Origin: Scylla paramamosain
Lineage: Eukaryota > Arthropoda > Malacostraca > Decapoda > Portunidae
NCBI RefSeq assembly: GCF_035594125.1
Contig: NC_087186.1
Location: 893,728 to 957,727, forward strand
Reading direction: 5' to 3'
DNA length: 64,000 nt
Shown: piece after piece, positions 26,259 to 36,335 of the stretch
How positions within the stretch are numbered: the first letter of the stretch is position 1
Layout of the letters: every line of letters starts with the position of its first letter
Position numbers and translations under genes: made by a program
Notes under the pieces: model-generated
The model's input: the letters and a program-made list of their open reading frames with translations, nothing else
Told to the model about the DNA's origin: nothing
Database searches by the model: none

Positions 26259-26376
26259 CTATGGTCTTTCTTTCTTTTGATGCTTGTGGACCTTAAAAAG
26301 GTCCTGGATATGATGTTATTGAATGATGATAATGTAAGCTGGATAAATGGCATCATCTCAATAATGGAGAAATTTT

Positions 26377-26608
26377 ACCACCAAATCCGTACAGGGTACG
26401 GCCCTGACGCTTGAGGGCGTAAACAAAGACCTTGAGCACCCTAGAGTCTCCTCGTTGATGACCCCAGAGATGCGCTTGAAGCCACCTCGGCGAGCTAGAA
26501 GACGGACAGCAGGCTTTGTGATGCCCTGGATGTTATCACGCAGAACCTTACGGTGTCGCTTGGCTCCTCCCTTTCCAAGTCCCTCTCCTCTCTTGCTGCA
26601 GCCAGTCT
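26377..26608 (-). pseudogene. H4: Histone H4 pseudogene with 25-residue deletion
   Basis: Minus strand: [20 protein letters not shown], then [25 protein letters not shown], a 1-nt loss, LKVF, then directly [16 protein letters not shown]. Residues corresponding to 62-86 of H4 are missing (75 nt). The initiator codon is lost and the stop is altered by loss of one T. H4 is among the most conserved proteins, so Arg-to-Leu and Tyr-to-Asn changes also mark decay. It converges with the H2A relic, as H4 and H2A do in the Drosophila histone quintet, which suggests remains of one histone repeat unit. Confidence 0.9.
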
Positions 26609-26778
26609 TGGTGATGAGAACTGCTTGTACGACGTCCTCCTGGTCTAAGCAGAATTTCACGAATGTGCATAAAAACAACAAAAACAATAATAAACAATAA
26701 CGATGATAAAAGAGAAAAGATGGGGATGGGGAAGTGGGGATAGGGGAAGGAATAGGTGGATGAGAAAAAAGGCAGTTG

Positions 26779-28139
26779 TAGTAGGAGAAAAAGTCACTGG
26801 TGCGTGACCCAGGCACAATTTGAATATTTGGTTACGTTATCAGGGAAAACGTACCAATGGAGACGATATATGCTTATGTTAAGTGGCAAGGGAGACAAGG
26901 TCCTCATCAGGAGAAGTAGAGGGAGACCGCCACCAACCGAGCCAGCCAACATAACACAACGCAACACAGCCACAACCACGGACGCCGTCTATGCACCCAA
27001 GCCCCGGGGCTGAACCATGTACAAACTCTGGGCCACACTATCCAGAACCTGCACCATCAGGATGCGACAGGAAAGATGAGTGAAGGACAGTCAGAGTAGA
27101 AAGTGTGTTTTTTTTTTTTTTTTTTGTGCTTTTATTTGTTTTCAAAGAACGACAGAAGAAGTACATCCGTATAGCGGAGGGACCTACAGTTTTACGTGGG
27201 TTTCGAACCACGGATAGTAGTAGGGTGGGTTGGTGATGCCAGGGATATAAAACTTTATTGTATGATGTAGATGTGGTGGGTGAATAAAAAAAGAAAGCAG
27301 TGTCGGTCCTTTCTGTATGTAAAATAAACCTCGTTCTTCTGGCTCGCCCTGCAAAAGGCTAACCCGCTAAAAAAAAAAAAGAAAAAAAAGAAAAGAAAAA
27401 AAATGTTGATTTACTGAAGTTTGGTGTCATATGCATGGTTAAGGATGAAGGTGAGGATGGTTTGTGATAGTGATTGATGTGACGGTAAGATGTGCATTGA
27501 CAGAGGCTCGAAAGATCCCCTTCCCGAAGCGGGGTGTCAGACGTACTACCATTTGTTTGCATGCGGTAAGTCGCCGGTGGTGGGGGGTAAATCTCTTGAC
27601 TCCATTCCTGCCCAGCACTTGCCGCACCCAACTACCTCTGTGGGAGGGGGTGGGGGTGAAGTGGCTTCCACTGGATGGATCAGTACTGGCCACTCCATAA
27701 ATGCCACGGGAGTACCACTATCTAAACGTCATGCCGAGGGCCGAGGGCTCCATTGCCATGACGTTAGTGGGAAAAGTGCGGTGCGTGTTGTACCCGTCTT
27801 TCTGGGAGTGGTCCGGTGCCCCCTTGAATAACCTAGGATGAGAGACGAAAAAATAATGCATTAAAACAAAAATATGAATACAAAGCCATAAGACAAAAAT
27901 ATAAAAAAAACACAAGGTGTTGGCACACTCCTTCGGTCAGAGGCTTCGGATGTTCATGGCGGTTTGTTTTGTCGTATCCCTATCTCAGGAGTGGTCCAGT
28001 GCCTTTTAGAACGTAGGCTGCGAGACAGAAAAAATGATGTATAAAAAGAAAAATCTGTATACAAAGCCATAAGACAAAAAAAATATGAAAAAAATAAAAT
28101 AAACACTTGGTGTTGGCACACGGGTCCATCCACGTGAAC
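26779..28139. other. IR-B copy of the unassigned segment, SINE-like motif and 190-bp tandem units
   Basis: Reverse complement of 19150-20489. It contains the B-box-like motif (about 27203-27218) with its A tail (27105-27126), and the two 190-bp units (about 27735-28125). No genes. Confidence 0.7.
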
Positions 28140-29030
28140 GAGAGTGCGACGATGGTGAAACTCAGACACCATGAATGGTACAGGGTTATACAGAAAGAGA
28201 GACAGTGAAAGAGTGAGAAACAGGAGTCTATTATTTGAAAATGGGTTCAGAAGGCACAGTGGTTGAGTTAAAGAAGTTGGAGTGAGGCAGGTGACGGAAA
28301 GCTGGGGGTAGGTTGCTTGCATGTGATCGTGTATGTATGTATGTGTATGTATTGTAAGTGATCCTGTGTCTGTCAGAGAATTAGCTTAGTTTTTCCTCAA
28401 TTCTCTTGTGGTGTGTTATGTTAAAGGGAGGGGATGCTGGACTCCTCGTGAATAGAGAGGGAGGTTCGAAAGTCGAACCATTTCGTCCCAAGAGCGAAAC
28501 TAATTGGTCAATTTTGAACTCTCTGTAGTTTTGAGTGGTTAGTGGGAGAAGAAAGAGAGAGTGCAAGAGGGTAGTAGGTTAGAAGAGGGAGAATGAAAGT
28601 CTTGTATGGGCGTAGTTTTGTTTTCTTGCTGCTGTCACGAAATCTTTTCAGGCTGCTGAGGGCCTTGGTGGCTATGGCTGCTTTTTGAGTTATGTGAGCT
28701 GTTTACCAATAGTGAAGCCAAACACTTTGTTGTTGCTGTTGATAGGGATTGGGGTGGGGTTTGGAATAATATTGTACAGTGAAAATTAGTGGTGCTGACT
28801 TCTTTTAATGTTAAAATAAGTGACTTTTGATTTTTCGGGGTGGGGGAGAACTCGCCATTTCATCTCCTATAGGCTAGTCGCTATTATTTCCCAGTGAATT
28901 TTATCTGTGAGGAGATATAACGACCTGGCATGAGGCAGTTGCATTGCATCTTCCGCGTATTGAATAGTTAGTGAGTCATTGTGGACTTGGCAGGTCAGCT
29001 GTACAGAACCTTGTACGACTCCAGCTGTTT
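28140..29030 (-). mobile_element. Jockey-like RT fragment, IR-B copy
   Basis: Minus-strand twin of 18232-19150: the YAEDAMQLPHARS block near 28960-28920 and HSLFLLPLT..NYREFKIDQL at 28566-28500. It keeps the same fusion to the LINE-A poly(A) tail, which proves that both arms descend from one arrangement. Confidence 0.78.
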
Positions 29031-29035
29031 TTTTT

Positions 29036-31970
29036 TTTTTTAATGTAGGAAGGACATTGGCCAAGGGCAACAACATTCTAATAAACAAAAAAAAAAAAAA
29101 TGCTCACTTAAATGCCTGTCCCATAAAAAGGTCAAAGCAGTGGTCAAAAATTGATGGATAAGTGTCTTGAAATCTCCCTCTTGAAGGAATTCAAGTCATA
29201 GGAAGGTGGAAATATAGAAGCAGGCAAGGAGTTCCAGAGTATTACCAGAGAAAGGGATGAATGATTAAGAATACTGGTTAACTCTTCCGTTAGACAGGTG
29301 GACAGAATAGGGGTGAGAGAAAGAAGAAAGTCTTGTGCAGCGAGGCCGCGGAAGGAGGGGAGGCATGCAGTTAGCAAGATCAGAAGAGCAGTTAGCATGA
29401 AAATAGCGGTAGAAGACTGCTAGATATGCAACATTGCGGCGGAATTGAGTTTTTGAGGCATTGAACAATACCAAGTTTGCTCTGCCCCAATCAGAAATTT
29501 TTGAAAGATCAGAAGTCAGGCGTTCTGTTAATTCCCTGTGTGATAGGTTTACCTCCTGAAGGGTTGAACGTCTATGAAAAGACGTGGAAAAGTGCAGGGT
29601 GGTTTCATCAGCGTAGGAGTGGATAGGACAAGAAGTTTGGTTTAGAAGATCATTAATGAATAATAAGAAGAGAATGGGTGACAGGACAGAACCCTGAGAA
29701 ACACCACTGTTAATAGATTTAGGAGAAGAACAGTGACCGTCTACCACAGCAGCAATAGAACGGTCAGAAAGGAAACTTGAGATGAAGTTACAGAGAGAAG
29801 GATAGAAATCGTAGGAGGGTAGTTTAGAAATCAAAGCTTTGTGCCAGTCTCTACCAAAAGCTTTTGATATGTTCAAGGCAACAGCAAAAGTTTCACCAAA
29901 ATCTCTAAAAGAGGATGACCAAGACTCAGTAAGGAAAGCGAGAAGATCACCAGTAGAGCGGCCTTAACGGAACCCATACTGGCGATCAGATAGAAGGTTG
30001 TGAAGTGATAGATGTTTAAGAATCTTCCTGTTGAAGATAGATTCAAAAACTTTAGATAGGCAGGAAATTAAAGCAATAGGACGGCAGTTTGAGGGATTAG
30101 AACGGTCACCCTTTTTAGGAACATGTTGAATGTAGGCAAACTTCCTGCAAGATGGTAAGATGTAAGAAAGGTAGATGTTGACAGAAAGAGCTGAAAGAGT
30201 TTGACTAGGCAAAGTGCAAGCAGGGAGGCACAGTTTCGGAGAACAATAGGAGGGACCCCATGAGGTCCATAAACCTTCCGAGGGTTTAGGCCAGCAAGGG
30301 CATGGAAAACATCATTGCGAAGAATTTTAATACGTGGCATGAAGTAGTCAGAGGGTGGAGGAGAGGGAGGAACAAGCCCAGATTCGTCCAAGGTAGGGTT
30401 TTTAGCAAAGCTTTGAGGAAAGATTTCAGCTTTAGAAATAGATATGATAGCAGTGCTGCTATCTGGTTGAAATAGAGGAGGGAAAGAAGAAGAAGCAAAG
30501 TTATTGGAGATATTTTTGGCTAGATGCCAGAAATCACGAGGGGAGTTAGATCTTGAAAGGTTTTGACATTTTCTGTTAATGAAAGAGTTTTTGGCTAGTT
30601 GGAGAACAGACTTGGCATGGTTCCGGGCAGAAATAGAAAGTGCATGAGATTCTGGTGATGGAAGGCTTAAGTACCTTTTGTGGGCCACCTCTCTATCATG
30701 TATAGCACGAGAACAAGCTGTGTTAAACCAAGGTTTAGAAGGTTTAGGACGAGAAAAAGAGTGAGGAATATATGCCTCCATGCCAGACACTATCACCTCC
30801 TGTTATGCGCTCAGCACACAAAGACGGGTCTCTGACACGGAAGCAGTAGTCATTCCAAGGAAAATCAGCAAAATACCTCCTCAGGTCCCCCCAACTAGCA
30901 GAGGCAAAACGCCAGAGGCACCTTCGCTTAGGGGGATCCTGAGGAAGGATTGGAGTGATAGGACAAGATAAAGATATGAGATTGTGATCGGAGGAGCCCA
31001 ACGGAGAAGAAAGGGTGACAGCATAAGCAGAAGGATTAGAGGTCAGGAAAAGGTCAAGAATGTTGGGCGTATCTCCAAGACGGTCAGGAATACGAGTAGG
31101 GTGTTGCACCAATTGCTCTAGGTCATGGAGGATAGCAAAGTTGTAGGCTAGTTCACCAGGATGGTCAGTGAAGGGAGAGGAACATTGAAGTCTCCAAGAA
31201 TGGAGATCTCTGCAAAAAGGAAGAGGGTCAGAATGTGCTCCACTTTGGAAGTTAAGTAGTCAAAGATTTCTTATAGTCAGAGGAGTTAGGTGAGAGGTAT
31301 ACAGCACAGATAAATTTAGTATGAGAGTAACTCTGTAGTCGTAGCCAGATGGTGGAAAACTCGGAAGATTCAAGAGCGTGGGCACGAGAGCAGGTTAAGT
31401 CATTGCGCACATAAACGCAGCATCCAGCTTTGGATCGAAAATGAGGATAGAAAAAGTAGGAGGGAACAGAAAAGGGGCTACTGTCAGTTGCCTCAGACAT
31501 TTGAGTTTCAGTGAGGAAAAGAAGATGAGGTTTAGAAGAGGAGAGGTGGTGTTCTACAGATTGAAAATTAGATCTTAGACCGCGAATGTTGCAGAAGTTA
31601 ACGAAGAAAAAGTTGAGGGGAGGTATCAAGACTCTTAGGGTCGTTGACAGAAAGGCAGTCCGACCTGGGGACATTTATGGTCCCCTCCCCAGATGGGCAC
31701 TCCGAGGCTGGTGTAGGAGTCGCAATGATGATTTTAAAATTTTTGAATGAAGGGTGTGTGTGTTATTAGGTGGTTGTAGTTTTGTGTGGAGAAAAAAAGT
31801 TGTCTTTAGAGGGCAGGCTGTGACTGCCCCCTTGTGTTGTGAGACACAAAGGGAAACGTTTAGTGAGTTCACAGCTGGGTTTAATGATAAGTTCACAGCA
31901 CCCCTTGAACAGTGCTTTAGACCTCACTGGGAGTAATTATCGTTTCGGCAGGTGTCTACTGCCTCCTCCT
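29036..31970 (-). mobile_element. LINE-A copy 7, nearly full length
   Basis: The most complete copy, about 2.9 kb. Read on the minus strand: 5' UTR from 31970; EN with NFCNIRGLRSNFQSVEHHL (31600), LFLTETQ, VYLSPNSSDYKK (31300), and [13 protein letters not shown] (30990), the His-containing EN end; the linker with [18 protein letters not shown] and [20 protein letters not shown] with VLRNCAS, QYGFR, SKAFGRDWHK and GVSQGSVLSP; then YADETTLHF where copy 3 has YADD. About 122 RT residues are missing at 29441. 3' end TTGGCCAATGTCCTTCC, then poly(A). Several frame breaks. It shows that the family is single-ORF with EN then RT. Confidence 0.9.
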
Positions 31971-31984
31971 TGTGCCCCTCTTGA

Positions 31985-34880
31985 GGGGTGAAAAATGTTG
32001 AAAATGTGCCTTGATGACGGATTCTTGTCTGTCTCGCTTCCAGAAAACTACCTAAGATGCGTTGCGTTAGGGGAGGTAGGATGAAGTTGTTACAATTTTT
32101 TTTTATTTTAAACCGGTGTGCCAAACAGTGCCAAATGCTTTTTTTGACATCTTTTGTTACGAAAGTTGTTTTGTAATAAGGCATGTTGAAAATCAGGTAT
32201 GCTATTATCTTGTTAAGGGCGGTCTTAGCTGAGGCGTTCCTCCGGAAACCGAACTGCTGTGATGCCAGCAATTCGGTACCTTCGAGGAACGCTCTCAATC
32301 TCAAATTGTTTAGCCTCTCAAAAGTTTTTCCAAGAATTTAAAGGGGGCTTATAGGGCGATAGTTTTCTGTTAAGTGAGAGTTTTACCGGGCTTAGTAATG
32401 AGGGAGATGTTAGATATTTTGAATGCCTTTGGGAAGTACCCAGAGGCAAGGCAGGCACAGAAAATTTTTGTCAGGCTGGATATAATTTCTGGAGGGAGGC
32501 TCTGCACCATTAGCAAAGTGATTCCTGAGGGGCCGGGGGCTGGCTGCGAAGTATGCCTGAACATACCCGGGGACATCCTCCTCCTCAATAGGTGTGATCA
32601 GAGGGTGTTGGGGGTCGAGGCGTGTTTATTGTACAGTGTTGTGTGGTATCGTGTTTGCTAGGTTTTGGCGTACAAGATCGGTGATGTGATTTATGTGGGC
32701 AATACTGGGCTCATTTAGAGGGAAAGGGTGTGGCTGAAAGGTATTGCCCCATTGTGTCCTTAAGGTGGTGGTGACTTAGTCTGGGTTAGTGACGCGATCC
32801 CCATTCACTAGTAGGTACTCAAACCTTATTCTCTGGTATTCCCATAGCGTCTGCACCATGTGCCAAAACTGAGTAGGATTTCTACAGTGGGTTCCGTCCA
32901 TACGAAAGACTTAATTCCTCCAGTGAGCTCTGTGATCATCCTGTAGGTGGTTTATTATGTGTGTGCGAAGGGTGTAGAGGTTTCTGTATATGGGTATGTA
33001 GTTGTGCATGTTTTGTAGAAGGTGTTTTCAATAAATCACTAGTAGTCATTGTGTTCTTATAGAGGGTCTGAAGTCTATGTGAATTTATTGTTGTTTCTTT
33101 AGTATGTATCTGTTGGCTGATGTCAGAATATCATTGTGTAGCGTCTCTAAGGCACTGCTTTTTTTCTATATAGGGTTGGGTTTCGAGCTGTGTTGGTCGG
33201 TTTAAGTCTGTAAGTGTTTCCTTGAAGCTTTCCCAGTCGGCGAAGCGGTAGTCAGGGACAGGTGGAGATGGGATGGTTATGGGGTTGGAAGATATTTTTA
33301 GGACTAGGGGAACGTGGTCTAAGCCACGGATGGATCCGTGGAAGGAGTAGTGGTGAAAAGGTAGGGATTGCCGATTGGAGAGGATGAGGACCGGCCTGCC
33401 TTTCCCATTGTGGGTAAAGCAGGTAGGGAAATCAGGCACAAGGAAACGGAGGCGTTTCAGTTGTGTGAATTGTAGAAGTTCGTGTCCGTGTTTGTTGTTT
33501 ATGGAGTGTCCGAATGCTGTGTGACTGGCATTGAGGTCTGCTAGTATGTAGACTGGTATGTTTGTGTGGTTGAAGAGATTTTTGAGGCTGGTGAGTGGGA
33601 GCCCTGTTTCCGGTCTGCTGTATGTGGTGGCAATAAGAAATTACCCGTGTCGTATTTCGATCTTGGTGGCCAGGAAGTGGGCTGAAGGCCAGGCGGTTAT
33701 GTATATGTGTTTGATGGTACTTTTTACCATGACAGCTACGCCGTCATGGCGTGTACCTGTTGTGTAACGTGTGTTGTATCTGTAGAGTTTGATGGGTTAA
33801 GGTGGTGAACCTGTGTGGTTCAGGAGGACGATACCTGGATCGATACATCGAATTGCTTCAGAAATATGATGTCTATTATTCCAGAAACCGCGACAGATTA
33901 ATTGTACTACTGTGATCATAATTGAGTGTTTTAGGTATTTTTCCTACCCCTTGATGCACCTTGATGAACTTTGATGGTTCGTGTAGATGGGGGGAAGGGT
34001 TGGGCTGCGGTTGTGAACTGTCGTTTTATTTCGTTCTTTTTTGTGGTGTTGTTGGTGGTGTTGGTAGTGGTAGTGGTAATGGTAGTGGTAGGAGTGGATT
34101 ATGGTGGAGGAGGCTTGTAGGGCTGCGATTCCCCAGAAACTGAGGGCTCCTCAAATGACTAGGTCCCCAGGTGAAGGGGAACTTGTTTTATTGGGTGTGG
34201 TAAGTTCGTCTTCGTGGAGTGGGGGTGTTGTAGCATGTGTCTTCGTTTTGTTGGAAATGTTGGCAATGTTGTTGGAATTGTTGTTGGTTTGTTGGAAATG
34301 CTGTTGATTGGTTTGCTGGAAGTTTGGTGGAAGTTTAATTGTGTGACAACCGTTGTATTCAAGCACGGATTTCATGGCTTCTGCCTTTTTTTTTTTTTTT
34401 TAGGTCGTCAAAGGAGGTTTTGATTCAGTATTTTATGATAATTTTTGCAAGCAGAAGTTTATCGGTGTTTGTGTTGGTGTTAGTTGTTTGCATGGAAGTA
34501 CTGCCTGTGGTGGCCTCGGCACAGGTGGTTGCCAGTGGGGTAGGTTCTGGAGAGTTTTGCTGTTGCTGACTCTGACATTTTATGGGACATTTAAAGGAGA
34601 CCGCTGTGTGTTCCCCATCACAGTTTATACATTTTACGGTGGGTGTCTTGCAGTTGCACTTTAAATGAACTTATATGAAACATTTGTTCACTTTCTTTTT
34701 ACTGATTGGTGTGGTGTCTAATATTGTATGACTGGTCGGTATTCTTCAGTGTTAATGTTATAAGTAGGCACTATTTGAAAGAAGACTTTGATGCCTTTAT
34801 TTTTGATAAGATCGGCCTCTTGTTTCGACCTGAGCCGTATTTTATTCATATAATCCTTCGGGATGGTGTGTAACTCGTCA
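31985..34880 (-). mobile_element. Jockey-like LINE with zinc-knuckle ORF1 and ORF2, decayed
   Basis: Read from 34880 down. The ORF1 end shows LxxYTIPKDYMNKIRLRSKQ and a zinc-knuckle-like run CNCKTPTVKCINCDGEHTA (34670-34610). ORF2 EN starts near 33925 with VQLICRGFWNNRHHISEAI, then VYILADLNASHTAFGHS (33570-33520) and GLDHVPLVLKIS (33330). The RT shows APGPSGIT (32540), a GYFPKAFK..ISLITKPGK block (32450-32390), then QQFGFRRNASAKTAL (32270-32220), ending at 31985. The RT catalytic motif is missing because the element is cut there against the LINE-A 5' end. Many stops. Jockey assignment is by recognition. Confidence 0.8.
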
Positions 34881-35636
34881 ATTTGAAGGTTGGGAGTGAA
34901 GCTGCTCCTTTTCCGGCGGCTCGTGAAGATGTCTGTGCGCCTTAAAATTCAAATTTATTTTTCTATTAAGAAAAATAGGGTTTACAAAATAGATGGGGTG
35001 GTGGCTAAAGGAGGAAGGAGGCAAAAAAGATGGTGAAAAAAAAACGGAATTACAGTGTGATGTGGATAGTGTCCGGGTGGTCCGGGAAGCTATTTTTCTT
35101 ATAAGTAATGAATAATAACAACAGGCTTTATATAACAATAAATGTAACACTAAGATTAGGCTTTCCATAATTTCTAACAAATACTTTAAAATATAAGGTA
35201 TACATAAACATATATGCACACGTTTTGGATAAATTAATTAAATAAAATGGAAATAAAATGAGAATAAAGAGATAAATAAATTAAATAAAATGGAAATAAG
35301 ATGTTAAAGAACATCAAAATTTCTATATAAGAGCGGGGATAAGTGGGCTGAGGATGCAAGATTATATAGAAGAACAGGTATAAAGAGAAAGAAAATAAAA
35401 TATATAGCACATTATATAGAAGACGATAAGAACAGGAATAAAGAAAATAAAATATATGGCACATTTAAGATATATAGATTACATAAATTACATAAATTAC
35501 ATTAAAGATTCAGTTACGAGTATATCTAACGAGCGGAAGTCGAAGTGCATTGTAGAAAGAGTCCCAACTACAGGTACCAGGTTGAGGGTGCTAGGTCTTG
35601 CTCGATGGTCAGCAGGTTCCGCGGAAACCATGCATG
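34881..35636. other. AT-rich segment, probably 3' UTR of the Jockey-like fragment at 35637
   Basis: No ORF of interest. Repeated AAATAAAATGGAAATAA motifs near 35240-35300 and GAACAGGxATAAAG motifs near 35372 and 35431. Lies directly downstream (minus strand) of an RT C-terminus. Confidence 0.5.
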
Positions 35637-36335
35637 TTAGTGGTCTGGTGGCTGTCTGTGTAGCTCCAGGAGAGCGTTGAACTGTTCCCAGCACATGTCC
35701 TGGAGACGCTGCCAGACTCCGGACGTCAGGTTGTGGAGCCGGACGTTATGGGCTGGGATTGAGGCCTCTTCGTGCATGGCTTCCGCTGTTGTGAAGTTAT
35801 CCCATCTCACATTCAGGGCAAACTTCAGTGCAGCATTCCCCACACGTTGGTGCCTGCTGATGACGGACCTGCTGAGGGCGTGCGCGATGATAGGGGGGCA
35901 CGTCAGGACTGGGATCACCAGAGCTTTGACGAGGTTGAGTTTGATCACGCGGTCTAGGTTCCGGAAGCGGTACAGGGTTTCTAAGGTCCTCCTGGCTTGC
36001 TGGACCCGGTTCGTCACGTGAGAGGTATAACCGCGTCCTGGGATTTGTAGTCCAATGAACCTCCCACGTGGGTTGAAATCGACCGGATCCTCGTTAATCA
36101 GCAAGGGTGCTGGATTTTGGGTGGCCAGAGGGACGATCGCGAACTTGTTGAGGTTCGTCCTGATCCTCCATTCCTCCTCGAACGCATTGACTCTGGAGAT
36201 TTCCCTCCCAGTCTTGGAATGAAGCATCCTGGATGACCGCCCAAGATGGAAGACGAGCTGCGTGACGTCGTCAGCGTACTGGACGTTGATCCCAGCCATG
36301 GAGCTTTGGCAGTCCCCGATGTAGATGGTGTACAG
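35637..36335 (-). pseudogene. Jockey-like RT C-terminal fragment
   Basis: Minus strand, open for 220 codons from 36299, with the preceding residues LYTIYIGDCQSSMAGINVQ leading into YADDVTQL (catalytic motif near 36285). The thumb and connection blocks follow (RGRFIGLQIPGRGYTSHV, KALVIPVLTCPPIIA, RHQRVGNAALKFAL), ending with a RLHNLT..LQDMCWEQF tail. The 5' two-thirds of the element is absent: at 36336 it abuts the CR1 3' end. The open frame suggests a fairly young insertion relative to its neighbours. Confidence 0.82.

Larger units (their letters stand above)
26779..30210. repeat. Inverted repeat IR-B, right arm
   Basis: Reverse-oriented copy of about 16700-20489. It has its own changes: loss of about 24 bp within the Jockey-like start (near 29003) and loss of about 366 bp in the LINE-A RT (near 29441). 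Confidence 0.85.

Noticed and set aside
26098..26356. Poly-Val and poly-Leu frames, and similar poly-Ser, Thr, Tyr (44019-44499) and Asn, Ile (60947-61814) frames
   Set aside because: Trinucleotide repeat artefacts.
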